Shown here in pieces: positions 14,844-22,648 of a stretch of DNA of 23,367 nt. The notes beneath the pieces were generated by a model. That model was given only the letters and a program-made list of their open reading frames with translations, had not been told where the DNA came from and ran no database searches. The DNA is from Porphyromonadaceae bacterium UBA7042 (GTDB lineage Bacteria; Bacteroidota; Bacteroidia; Bacteroidales; Muribaculaceae), in NCBI GenBank assembly GCA_002494015.1, contig DLAR01000106.1:19346-42712 (forward strand), written 5' to 3'. The position numbers and the translations under genes were made by a program. Position 1 is the first letter of the stretch, and each line of letters starts with the position of its first letter.

Positions 14844-15414
14844 CTTCTTTGTCTTTATCTTTTTCGCTTAGTACATATATGTCGGGGAGATTACGGGCCA
14901 TCCCGTCAAGGTCAAGGCCATATCCGATGATGAACTTGGTGGGAATATTGAACCCCACATAGTCAGGCTCGACCTTGTGCTGGAGCGCGTCCTCCTTGAA
15001 CAGGAGGGTCGCCACCTTTATCCGGGCCGGATTATGAGCCTTCATGTCGTCAATCAGCTTGACAATAGTGTTGCCCGTGTCGATGATGTCTTCCACAAGG
15101 ATTATCGTGCGGCCCTCGATATTCTCGGTCAGCCCCATTACCTCCTTGACTTTGCCGGTCGACCCCATTCCCTCATAGCTTTTGAGGCGGATGAAGGTGA
15201 TTTCGGCATCGCAGTCCACCGCACGGATCAAATCCGATGCAAAGGGGAAAGCGCCATTCAGAACACATACAAACAGAGGCACTGTGCCTTCACAGTCGCG
15301 AGTTATCTGCGCGCCGATTTCGGCGACACGTTCCTTGATTTTATCGCTCTCGATATAGGGTTCAAACGTGAGACCCTGATAAGTTTTCAGCTTGGTACAG
15401 TTGGGAGTGTCCAT
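14836..15414 (-). CDS. hpt: Hypoxanthine (guanine) phosphoribosyltransferase
   Basis: This 192-residue enzyme makes IMP/GMP from purine bases and PRPP. The PRPP loop VEDIIDTGNT spans 107-116, the flexible-loop motif SYEGMGSTGKV is at 79-89, and VCVLNGAFPFASDLIR provides the second phosphate-binding loop. The C-terminal VEPDYVGFNIPTKFIIGYGLD is typical. It sits 9 bases after trpS and overlaps adk. Confidence 0.94.
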   Translation of the reverse strand: MDTPNCTKLKTYQGLTFEPYIESDKIKERVAEIGAQITRDCEGTVPLFVCVLNGAFPFASDLIRAVDCDAEITFIRLKSYEGMGSTGKVKEVMGLTENIEGRTIILVEDIIDTGNTIVKLIDDMKAHNPARIKVATLLFKEDALQHKVEPDYVGFNIPTKFIIGYGLDLDGMARNLPDIYVLSEKDKDKEDV

Positions 15415-15423
15415 ATATCGGAA

Positions 15424-16482
15424 TTAGTAGAATTTTCTGATACCCATGATTTCACGCACTTCGGCGAGTGTCTTTGCGGCACGCTCGCGGGCTCGCTCTG
15501 CCCCCTGCTTTACAACACGGGCGATATAAGCATCGTCATTGACAATGTCGAGATAACGTTCACGGATGGGAAGCGTCACTTTGAGAATGTCTTCGGCCAG
15601 CTGCTTTTTAAGGTCGCCGTAACGGATTGAGCAGTCGGCATAGGCATCACGGAACTGCTGAACGGTTTCGGGAGCCGAGGTAAGCGCCATCAGTGTCAGC
15701 AGATTTGCCACAGGCTCGCTTATGGGGGAATTGGGTTCTTTGGGGCCTTCGTCGGTCACGGCGCGCATGACCTTCTTGCGCAAAACCTTCTCCTCGTCGA
15801 CGAGATAGATGCAGTTTCCCTCGCTCTTGCCCATCTTGCCCGAGCCGTCAAGACCGGGAACCTTGACCGGTTTTCCGCCAAAGTCAAAGTTGACAGGTTC
15901 AGGGAACAGGTCGACACCGTAGAATGAGTTGAAACGACGCGCAAAACGACGTGTCAGTTCGAGATGCTGCTCCTGATCTTTCCCGACAGGCACCTTGTGG
16001 GCTTTCTGAATGAGGATGTCGACCGCCATGAGCGTGGGATAAGTCAGCAGTCCGGCATTGACGCGCTTGTTAGAGTCAGTGCCGATTATCTGTTTCTCTA
16101 TATCCTGACCGTCATCCTTGATTCCGAGCTGCTTGCGGGCCTTGTCCTTGAACGATGCCGTGCGCATCAGCTCGCCGATGCCCACATGCATGTTGAGCAG
16201 AAGATACATTTCCGATATTTCGGGGACATCACTTTGGACAAATATGGTGGCTTTATCAGGATCGACACCTGCGGCAAGATATTCGGCAAGAATATTTCTG
16301 ACGTTGACGTGCAACGCCTCGGGATCGGGCGTGGTGGTCAGAGCATGAAGGTCGGCGATAAAGTACATGCAGTCATAATCATTCTGCATCTTGACAAACT
16401 TGCTCAGTGCACCGTAGTAGTTCCCGAGATGAAGGTTGCCGGTGGCGCGTATGCCGGAAAGCACAATCTCTTTTTCGTTCAT
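15424..16482 (-). CDS. trpS: Tryptophan--tRNA ligase
   Basis: This 352-residue class I synthetase charges tRNA-Trp. The HIGH-type motif is TGNLHLGNYYGAL (14-26) and the KMSKS loop reads GKMGKSEGN (215-223), with Gly instead of the first Ser. Between the helix FKDKARKQLG and LLTYPTLMAVDIL there is an extra segment, IKDDGQDIEKQIIGTDSNKR, compared with the short E. coli form. PVGKDQEQHLELTRRFARRFN identifies the family firmly. It heads the trpS-hpt-adk operon. Confidence 0.96.
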   Translation of the reverse strand: MNEKEIVLSGIRATGNLHLGNYYGALSKFVKMQNDYDCMYFIADLHALTTTPDPEALHVNVRNILAEYLAAGVDPDKATIFVQSDVPEISEMYLLLNMHVGIGELMRTASFKDKARKQLGIKDDGQDIEKQIIGTDSNKRVNAGLLTYPTLMAVDILIQKAHKVPVGKDQEQHLELTRRFARRFNSFYGVDLFPEPVNFDFGGKPVKVPGLDGSGKMGKSEGNCIYLVDEEKVLRKKVMRAVTDEGPKEPNSPISEPVANLLTLMALTSAPETVQQFRDAYADCSIRYGDLKKQLAEDILKVTLPIRERYLDIVNDDAYIARVVKQGAERARERAAKTLAEVREIMGIRKFY

Positions 16483-16507
16483 AGGAGGTATTTCGATATA
16501 ATTTTGG

Positions 16508-16538
16508 CAAAATTACTAAAATTTTGTCAATGCGCAAT
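16508..16538 (-). promoter_or_regulatory. Candidate promoter for trpS
   Basis: TAATTTTG (16515-16508, minus strand) matches the -7 consensus. ATTG at 16538-16535 is spaced 19 bases upstream as a near-match to TTTG. The start of transcription would be close to 16501, about 20 bases before the ATG. Confidence 0.55.
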
Positions 16539-16565
16539 GCCGTGCCGCAAAAATAAGTACTCCCT

Positions 16566-16610
16566 AAAAAAACATAGAAAAGCGACCGGAAAAATTCCGG
16601 TCGCTTTTCT
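16566..16610 (-). terminator. Intrinsic terminator of fabD-xseB
   Basis: A 16-bp perfect stem (16576-16591 with 16595-16610) has a 3-base loop. On the minus strand it is followed by a seven-T run (16572-16566). It lies 25 bases after the xseB stop and cleanly separates this unit from trpS. Confidence 0.93.
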
Positions 16611-16635
16611 CTTGTACCTATTATATATAGGGAAT

Positions 16636-16854
16636 TTATTGCTCAAGGGTCGCGAGGATGGAGTTGAGCTCCTCCTCGGTCGCTGTCAGGCGGGAGCGGC
16701 AAGAACGCAGCAGCTCAGCGGCGCGACGCGTATAGACAGCGAGGCGGTCTATGTCGCAATTGTCACTCTGCATGGTGCGCAGAATCGTTTCGAGCTGCGC
16801 CACGCTCTCGTTGTAGGTCATTTCCTCGACCGGCTTGAATGCTTCGGCTGACAT
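16636..16854 (-). CDS. xseB: Exodeoxyribonuclease VII small subunit
   Basis: This 72-residue helical protein pairs with XseA to degrade single-stranded DNA. The family pattern MTYNESVAQLETILRTMQSD, then CDIDRLAVYTRRAAELLRSCRSRL and ATEEEL is clear. The ATG at 16854 is preferred; it lies one base after the fabD stop, while a longer frame to 16890 would run back into fabD. The xseA gene is not next to it; the next gene, trpS, is a separate unit. Confidence 0.9.
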   Translation of the reverse strand: MSAEAFKPVEEMTYNESVAQLETILRTMQSDNCDIDRLAVYTRRAAELLRSCRSRLTATEEELNSILATLEQ

Positions 16855-16855
16855 A

Positions 16856-17734
16856 TTATTGACGGCCAGAAACGGTTGCCGAGCGGTCAATCTTGAGGAC
16901 GAGGCCCTGAAGCACCTTGCCCGGGCCGAGTTCTACAAACTCGGTAGCACCGTCGGCAATCATGTTCTGGACAGTCTTGGTCCAGCGAACGGGGGCGGTA
17001 AGCTGCGCAACGAGGTTGGCCTTGATTTCAGCGGGGTCAGTATGGGGAAGTGCGTCCACGTTCTGGTAAACGGGGCAGACAGGAGCTGACACGGTAGTCT
17101 TCTCGATAGCCTCGGCGAGCTCGGCGCGGGCCGGTTCCATACAGGGTGAATGGAACGCGCCTCCGACGGGGAGTTTCAGCGCACGCTTGGCACCGGCTGC
17201 GAGAAGCTGCTCACATGCAGCGTCGATTGCGGCATTTTCGCCCGAGATAACGAGCTGTCCGGGACAGTTGTAGTTGGCACACACGACAACACCGTCGATA
17301 CCGGCGCAGATTTCCTCAACCTTCTCGTCGGGAAGGGCGAGCACGGCTGCCATTGTCGAAGGGGTAAGCTCGCAGGCTTTCTGCATTGCCTGTGCGCGGG
17401 CCGACACGAGACGGAGACCGTCTTCAAAAGTCAGCGCGCCAGCAGCCACGAGGGCCGAGAACTCGCCGAGAGAGTGACCGGCGACCATGCCGGGAGCGAA
17501 CTCGTCGCCGAGAGTCTTGGCGAGAATGACCGAGTGGAGGAAAATTGCAGGCTGGGTCACGCGGGTCTGCTTGAGTTCTTCGGGAGTGCCTTCAAACATG
17601 ATGTCAGTGATGCGGAAGCCCAGAATATCGTTGGCTTTTTCAAACATTTCGTGAGCCACGGGATTGTTGTCGTAAAGGTCTTTGCCCATTCCGACAAACT
17701 GTGCCCCCTGACCGGGGAATACAAATGCTTTCAT
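16856..17734 (-). CDS. fabD: Malonyl-CoA:ACP transacylase
   Basis: This 292-residue enzyme loads malonate onto acyl carrier protein for fatty acid synthesis. It has FPGQGAQFVGMGKDLYD at 6-22, the nucleophile Ser88 in GHSLGE, Arg113 in SARAQAMQ for malonyl carboxylate binding, and His195 in GAFHSP. The C-terminal ELGPGKVLQGLVLKI is also typical. No other fab genes are adjacent; xseB follows directly. Confidence 0.96.
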   Translation of the reverse strand: MKAFVFPGQGAQFVGMGKDLYDNNPVAHEMFEKANDILGFRITDIMFEGTPEELKQTRVTQPAIFLHSVILAKTLGDEFAPGMVAGHSLGEFSALVAAGALTFEDGLRLVSARAQAMQKACELTPSTMAAVLALPDEKVEEICAGIDGVVVCANYNCPGQLVISGENAAIDAACEQLLAAGAKRALKLPVGGAFHSPCMEPARAELAEAIEKTTVSAPVCPVYQNVDALPHTDPAEIKANLVAQLTAPVRWTKTVQNMIADGATEFVELGPGKVLQGLVLKIDRSATVSGRQ

Positions 17735-17772
17735 AATCGGTAAATTATCAGATTTTATGTGAAATTAGAGTG

Positions 17773-17780
17773 CAAAGGTA
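17773..17780 (-). promoter_or_regulatory. Candidate -7 box for fabD
   Basis: TACCTTTG on the minus strand (17780-17773) matches TAnnTTTG, 38 bases before the fabD ATG. No clear -33 box was found. It is divergent from the tatA promoter, 43 bases away. Confidence 0.5.
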
Positions 17781-17823
17781 AGGTTTTTTATCGTGACATG
17801 AGTGGTTTTAGGTGATAAATGTG

Positions 17824-17831
17824 TATCTTTA
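17824..17831 (+). promoter_or_regulatory. Candidate -7 box for tatAC
   Basis: TATCTTTA (17824-17831) fits TAnnTTTG except for the last base, 27 bases before the tatA ATG. No convincing -33 box was seen. Confidence 0.4.
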
Positions 17832-17858
17832 CGCTCCAAAAACAACACTACAGACACG

Positions 17859-18083
17859 ATGACCGGATTAATCACAGGCCTGTTCAACTTGGGAACCGGC
17901 GAAATCATTATCATAGTATTTGCTATAATCCTTCTTTTCGGAGCCAAGAAAATACCCGAGCTGATGCACGGAATCGGCAAGGGCATCAACAGTTTCAAGA
18001 AGGGTATGAATGATATTTCCGACGAAATCAACCGTCCTGCCGGCGACAAGGAAAACGACGGCAAGGATGAGTCCCCAAAGTAA
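17859..18083 (+). CDS. tatA: Sec-independent protein translocase TatA/E
   Basis: This 74-residue protein forms the pore-like component of the Tat system for folded proteins. It has one short membrane helix (about 10-26, TGEIIIIVFAIILLFGAKKIPEL), the FG hinge, an amphipathic helix (ELMHGIGKGINSFKKGMND) and a charged tail. The ATG at 17859 is chosen; a frame opening at 17802 would use GTG and run through the promoter. tatC begins 2 bases downstream. No separate tatB is present, as in many minimal Tat systems. Confidence 0.93.
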   Translation: MTGLITGLFNLGTGEIIIIVFAIILLFGAKKIPELMHGIGKGINSFKKGMNDISDEINRPAGDKENDGKDESPK

Positions 18084-18085
18084 CC

Positions 18086-18877
18086 ATGTCCGCAGAAGGC
18101 AAACTGGAACAGATGGACTTTTGGGGCCATGTCGAGGCCCTCAGGACAACGCTGCTGCGCGGCGGTGCCGTAGTGCTTGTCATGATGGCGGCACTATTTG
18201 CCTTCATGCCGTGGATTTTTGACAACATCATTCTCGCCCCCTGTCGCGGCGACTTCGTGCTTTACCGCCTGTTTGAATCAATCTCGCGTCGCTGGGAATG
18301 GATTCCCGATTTCTCCACCGAGGGTTTCGAGGTCAAGCTCATCAACATCCGGCTTGCCTCGCAGTTTTTCACCCACATGTCGGCATCCTTTTGGATGGGG
18401 ATAGTGCTGTCGTTCCCGGCCCTTATATATTTAATGTGGCGGTTTGTTGCTCCCGCCCTCTATGACAACGAGAAAAAAGGGGTCAGGAAGGCATTCTTTT
18501 TCGGGAATCTGATGTTCTACCTCGGGACTGCGGCGGGTTATTTTGTCGTTTTCCCTATAACGCTGCGGTTTCTCGCCGAATACCGGCTCAGCGAGCTGAT
18601 TCCCAATCAGATTTCGCTCGACTCCTACATGGACAACTTTTTCGTGCTCATCCTCGTGATGGGGATAGTGTTTGAACTGCCGCTGCTCGCGTGGCTGCTC
18701 GGGCGCATGGGAATCCTCTCGCGCGAGTTTTTCAACAAGTTCCGCCGCCATGCCATTGTCGTGCTGCTCATTCTCGCCGCAATAATCACCCCGACGGGCG
18801 ACCCCTTCACGCTGATGATTGTCTTTCTTCCCATTTACTTGCTTTGGGAATTATCTGCTTTCGTCGTGCCGAGATAA
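18086..18877 (+). CDS. tatC: Sec-independent protein translocase TatC
   Basis: This 263-residue inner-membrane protein binds twin-arginine signal peptides. It begins with the cytoplasmic HVEALRTTLLR (15-25), which includes the signal-peptide-binding Glu17, has about six hydrophobic segments, Glu197 in VFELPLLAW in a transmembrane position, and ITPTGDPFT (234-242) near the end. It carries a longer first periplasmic loop (about 46-95) than E. coli TatC, with Arg- and Trp-rich sequence. It is coupled to tatA. Confidence 0.95.
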   Translation: MSAEGKLEQMDFWGHVEALRTTLLRGGAVVLVMMAALFAFMPWIFDNIILAPCRGDFVLYRLFESISRRWEWIPDFSTEGFEVKLINIRLASQFFTHMSASFWMGIVLSFPALIYLMWRFVAPALYDNEKKGVRKAFFFGNLMFYLGTAAGYFVVFPITLRFLAEYRLSELIPNQISLDSYMDNFFVLILVMGIVFELPLLAWLLGRMGILSREFFNKFRRHAIVVLLILAAIITPTGDPFTLMIVFLPIYLLWELSAFVVPR

Positions 18878-18938
18878 ATCACAAAAATATGTCAATTATC
18901 TGACAAAAAAGTATCATACAGCGTCAACATTTATTCGC

Positions 18939-18946
18939 TAAATTTG
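18939..18946 (+). promoter_or_regulatory. Candidate -7 box for the secreted beta-sandwich protein
   Basis: TAAATTTG (18939-18946) is an exact -7 match, but no TTTG lies at the usual distance. The predicted leader would be about 135 bases, and contains 9-base inverted arms ATAATGTCA (18993-19001) and TGACATTAT (19055-19063). Confidence 0.45.
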
Positions 18947-19090
18947 TATCATAATTTGTTTTCAACTCTTTACCATGATTATGCCGTGACACATAATGTC
19001 AAATCGCACACATCGTAACGAGCCTAAAAAGCAACCTAACCGACAAACCTGAAATGACATTATAATATTAACTTAAATCTACCTTATTGT

Positions 19091-20077
19091 ATGATTAAAC
19101 AATTACTCTCATGCGCTGCAGTTGCAGCACTCTCGTTCAGCGTTAACGCCGAAACGCTTAATCTTTCACTTGAAAATCTCAATTCCGGATGGGATTCTTC
19201 CTATGACAAGGACACAAAGACAATTACATTTGATGGCGCATGGAAAGGCTGCGGATGGTGGCTCGGAAATGCCGATTACAGCAAATATGACGAAGTCGTT
19301 GTTGAATTTGAACCGGTTGAATTTGACGTCCAGCTCGTAGTAGAGTACAACGGAGACCCGAAACCGGCCGCATCTGACGCTATGGCTCCCGCCGGAAAAG
19401 ACAAAGTGATTGTTGAGCTGAACCCCGAATACAAGAATGACGTGATGCAGATTTACATTCAGAATTCTGCAGCCGGAACTCTGACTCTCAAAGCAGCCTA
19501 CATCCAAAACGCTGAAGTTTTTGATCCGACTGCCTCAGTATTGCTGTGGGAAGGCGAGCAAGCCCTCGACTGGTGGGAGCACGCTGTTAAAATTCCCGTG
19601 TCGGACTTCAAAGCCGCTAAAATACAGGTCGGCGACGAACTGGCCATCACCTATACCCTCCCCACCGACGGAGGCAGCCTGAAACTTCAGCTTCTTGAAA
19701 GCAGCTGGAGCCAGCACATCCTTCCCGGATTTGAAAATGTGGAAGGCTATCAAAAGGAATACGGCACTGTTTATTTCGGCCAGTCAGGCACTTTCAAAAT
19801 GCCCCTTATCGAGGCTGACGTCACCGACCTTACTGACGCTGCCGCCAATCAGTCGTTAATGCTTGTCGGCGACAATTTCACCGTAACAAAGGTTGAAATT
19901 CTCCGTCAGCAGAGCGGTGTTGAAAACATCATTGCCGAGGCCGATGCCAACGCTCCTGTCAACGTCTACAACATCGCAGGCCAGCAGGTTCGCGCCAACG
20001 TTCTCCCCGCTGAAGCCACTGAAGGTCTCGCACCCGGTTTCTACATCGTGGGCAACAAGAAGGTTCTCGTGAAATAA
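19091..20077 (+). CDS. Secreted two-domain beta-sandwich protein with sorting-tail-like C-terminus
   Basis: This 328-residue protein has a signal peptide ending VNA at residue 20. It seems to hold two related beta-rich domains (about 21-142 and 148-272). The second contains LLWEGEQALDWW, FKAAKIQVGDELAITYTL, LKLQLLESSW and MLVGDNFTVTKVEIL, a pattern I associate with carbohydrate-binding-like modules in Bacteroidota exported proteins. The first has the parallel elements GAWKGCGWWLG and YDEVVVEF. The last 40 residues, NVYNIAGQQVRANV...GLAPGFYIVGNKKVLVK, look like a type IX secretion sorting domain or a related tail. No catalytic motif was recognised. A glycan-binding or surface role is likely, especially with GH31 following, but unproven. 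Confidence 0.7.
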   Translation: MIKQLLSCAAVAALSFSVNAETLNLSLENLNSGWDSSYDKDTKTITFDGAWKGCGWWLGNADYSKYDEVVVEFEPVEFDVQLVVEYNGDPKPAASDAMAPAGKDKVIVELNPEYKNDVMQIYIQNSAAGTLTLKAAYIQNAEVFDPTASVLLWEGEQALDWWEHAVKIPVSDFKAAKIQVGDELAITYTLPTDGGSLKLQLLESSWSQHILPGFENVEGYQKEYGTVYFGQSGTFKMPLIEADVTDLTDAAANQSLMLVGDNFTVTKVEILRQQSGVENIIAEADANAPVNVYNIAGQQVRANVLPAEATEGLAPGFYIVGNKKVLVK

Positions 20078-20110
20078 TCGCGACCCCAAGCAATTCCAAA
20101 TACATTAATT

Positions 20111-20148
20111 AAAAATCGGCTTTGACGTGGTGTCAAGGCCGATTTTTT
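20111..20148 (+). terminator. Intrinsic terminator before GH31
   Basis: AAAAATCGGC (20111-20120) pairs with GCCGATTTTT (20138-20147); inside, one T-G wobble and TTGAC/GTCAA continue the stem to 16 pairs with a 5-base GTGGT loop. A T-run (20143-20148) completes a strong terminator. It ends 2 bases before the GH31 -7 box. Confidence 0.9.
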
Positions 20149-20150
20149 AT

Positions 20151-20158
20151 TATCTTTG
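20151..20158 (+). promoter_or_regulatory. Candidate -7 box for the GH31 gene
   Basis: TATCTTTG (20151-20158) matches TAnnTTTG and lies 28 bases before the ATG at 20187. Any -33 box would fall within the preceding terminator stem; a TTTG at 20121-20124 is 26 bases upstream, longer than usual. Confidence 0.55.
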
Positions 20159-20186
20159 CGCCAAATGCGTAAAATTATTTCGACCC

Positions 20187-22592
20187 ATGAAAATTCATTC
20201 CACACTCGGCAGTGTGCTTATGCTGCTGTCGCCTCTTGCCGCCTTGGCCGCAAATGACAATTCTTTCCAAGTCACCACCCCGAGTGGACGCAACGTTGTC
20301 GTGACGCTTGTAACTGACGACATCGTGCGCGTCGACAACTATGCCCAAGGTGAGAAACTTACCCTCACCCCCGCCTCGGTTCTCACCGAATCGACAGCCT
20401 CGACCCCCTCGGTCAGCTATACCGACGGGGTCGCTCGCGTAATCTCCACCCCTACCGGAATGGTGATAAGCATCGACCCTGAGACAGGCGGGGTGACCAT
20501 CTCGGCCGGTGCCGACCGCGCCGTCAGCGACAACGGACTCCGCGCTGTCAGCGACGGCAAGCAGCAACTCTCGCTTTCAACGATGGGCAGCGGCTCGTTT
20601 TACGGCGCCGGCGAACGCGGCTATAGTTTCAACCTTGCCGGGGACACGCTGGTAATGTACAACAAGCAGAACTACGGCTACACCGCCGGGGAACAACGCA
20701 TCAAGCAGATGAATATCACCATGCCCCTGTTCTTGTCGTCCAACGGTTACGCCGTTGTATTTGACGATTTCGCCGCCGCCGAAATGGTGATGTCCAACCC
20801 CATCGTCTACACTACCGAGTCACGCCGCCCGGTTTCCTACTACTTCATCAACGGCGCAGGCTCTCTCGCCGATGTCACCTCGCGACTCTCGTCGCTGACA
20901 GGGCGTCAGGACCTCCCGCCGTTCTGGGCAATGGGATATATTACCTCTAAATACGGCTATCACACCGAAGCCGAGACCCGCGGAGTGGTCGACACTCTGC
21001 GTCGCGCCGGTTATCCCCTCGACGGCATCGTGCTCGACCTATACTGGTATGGCAAGGAACAGGACATGGGCCGTCTCGATTGGGACAAGGACCAATGGCC
21101 CAACCACACCAAGATGCTTGCCGACCTTAAAAAACAGGGGGTGAACCTCGTGGCAATATCGCAACCCTACGTCCTGCGCAACGGTCGCGCCCTCGACAAC
21201 TACAACGAGCTTGCCCCCAAGGGAATGTTTGTCAAGGACTCGCTTGGCAACCCGCAGGAAGTGAAAATATGGGTGGGCGAAGGAGGAATGTTTGACGTCT
21301 CCAACCCCGACACCCGCTTATGGCTCCGCAACCGCTACAAAGACCTTACTGCCGACGGCATCACCGGCTGGTGGGGCGACCTCGGAGAACCGGAAGTGCA
21401 CCCCGAGACAGGCCGTCACGCCAACGGTCTCACCGCCCGAGAATATCACAATCTATATGGCAACGACTGGAGCTCGATTATCCATGACCTGTTCCGCGAG
21501 GAATTTCCCGACACAAGGTTGATGACCCTCATGCGCGGCGGCACGACAGGTCTGCAGCGTTACAGCGTCTATCCGTGGTCGACCGACGTGTCCCGCTCGT
21601 GGGGAGGACTGCAACCACAAGTCATCATCATGCTCAACTCCGGACTCAGCGGCCTCGGATACATGAGCCATGACGTGGGCGGATTTGCGATTGACCCCGA
21701 GCACCCCTACGACCCGGAACTTTATGTGCGCTGGCTGCAACTCGGCACCTTCTCCCCCATTCTGCGCACCCATGCACAGGCTACAGCCGAACCGTTCAAA
21801 TACCCCGACCATCAGAACATAATTCTGCCTCTGATTCAGGCACGCTACCGCTGGCTCCCCTACAATTACACCCTTGCCTACGAAAATTCAGCAATGGGTC
21901 TTCCGCTCGTCAGACCGCTCAACTTCTACTCGCCCGGCTCGTCACGCTACGACGACATTACCGACGAGTATCTGTGGGGACGCGACATCCTCGTCGCCCC
22001 GGTACTGACACCCGGCACCTCAGAGCGGCGCGTCATCTTCCCGGAGGGCACATGGGTTGATTATGCCGACCCGTCCCATGTCTACCACGGCGGTGACACC
22101 ATCATGTACCCCGCCCCGCTCGACGTGCTGCCGATGTTTGTCCGCGCCGGGTCATTCATTCCACAAGCCGATTACGCGATGAAAAATACCGGCGACTACC
22201 GCCCCGAGCGGCTCACTGTCGAGTATTTCCCGGTAAAGGGTACCGGCACGACTTCTTATACCCTTTTCGAGGATGACCGCAAGTCGACAACCTCCCTGCG
22301 CGACAACGCCTATACCCTCGTCACTTTCACTGGCAACGAATCAGCCGACGGCACCATCGGCATAACCGTCGACTCGCAAGGAACCTATCCTGATGCCCCA
22401 CTGTCACGCCGACTGACATTTGCCATCCACAATGTCCCCGCCCCGGTTCCCCCCGCCGACATTACCGTCAACGGCAACTATATCAACCGGCGCGCCGTCC
22501 GCTATAACCCCGACACCGCGACCCTGACCGTCATGACCGGCTGGGAACCGGCCTCGGATCCTCTTGAACTGAAAATAATGACGACGCGATAA
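20187..22592 (+). CDS. Exported GH31 alpha-glycosidase
   Basis: This 801-residue enzyme hydrolyses terminal alpha-glucose or alpha-xylose links. The ATG at 20187 gives a clean signal peptide (MKIHSTLGSVLMLLSPLAALAA); an upstream GTG frame at 20127 lies inside the terminator. After an N-terminal beta domain come GAGERGYSFNLAG, the barrel entry PPFWAMGYITSKYGY, LDGIVLDLYWYG, the nucleophile Asp398 in WWGDLGEPE, and the acid/base Asp467 in WSTD. HDVGGF follows (495-500), then the C-terminal beta domains. The substrate (maltooligosaccharide, isoprimeverose or other) is not clear from these motifs. It stands alone in its transcription unit or with rubrerythrin 56 bases downstream. Confidence 0.93.
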   Translation: MKIHSTLGSVLMLLSPLAALAANDNSFQVTTPSGRNVVVTLVTDDIVRVDNYAQGEKLTLTPASVLTESTASTPSVSYTDGVARVISTPTGMVISIDPETGGVTISAGADRAVSDNGLRAVSDGKQQLSLSTMGSGSFYGAGERGYSFNLAGDTLVMYNKQNYGYTAGEQRIKQMNITMPLFLSSNGYAVVFDDFAAAEMVMSNPIVYTTESRRPVSYYFINGAGSLADVTSRLSSLTGRQDLPPFWAMGYITSKYGYHTEAETRGVVDTLRRAGYPLDGIVLDLYWYGKEQDMGRLDWDKDQWPNHTKMLADLKKQGVNLVAISQPYVLRNGRALDNYNELAPKGMFVKDSLGNPQEVKIWVGEGGMFDVSNPDTRLWLRNRYKDLTADGITGWWGDLGEPEVHPETGRHANGLTAREYHNLYGNDWSSIIHDLFREEFPDTRLMTLMRGGTTGLQRYSVYPWSTDVSRSWGGLQPQVIIMLNSGLSGLGYMSHDVGGFAIDPEHPYDPELYVRWLQLGTFSPILRTHAQATAEPFKYPDHQNIILPLIQARYRWLPYNYTLAYENSAMGLPLVRPLNFYSPGSSRYDDITDEYLWGRDILVAPVLTPGTSERRVIFPEGTWVDYADPSHVYHGGDTIMYPAPLDVLPMFVRAGSFIPQADYAMKNTGDYRPERLTVEYFPVKGTGTTSYTLFEDDRKSTTSLRDNAYTLVTFTGNESADGTIGITVDSQGTYPDAPLSRRLTFAIHNVPAPVPPADITVNGNYINRRAVRYNPDTATLTVMTGWEPASDPLELKIMTTR

Positions 22593-22648
22593 ACTTTCTT
22601 ACACTAGTGGCGTTATAATGAAAACAATATACATTATTCACCACCATC

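Noticed and set aside
15964..16851. A 295-residue frame opposite trpS and xseB
   Set aside because: It crosses two real genes and a strong terminator, and its product has no family signs.
18890..18905. TGTCA-ATTATC-TGACA as a tatC terminator
   Set aside because: A 5-bp AT-rich stem followed by A residues, not T, on the plus strand is too weak to call.
20127..20186. An N-terminal extension of GH31 from a GTG at 20127
   Set aside because: It would begin in the terminator loop and cover the -7 box; the ATG at 20187 starts a proper signal peptide.
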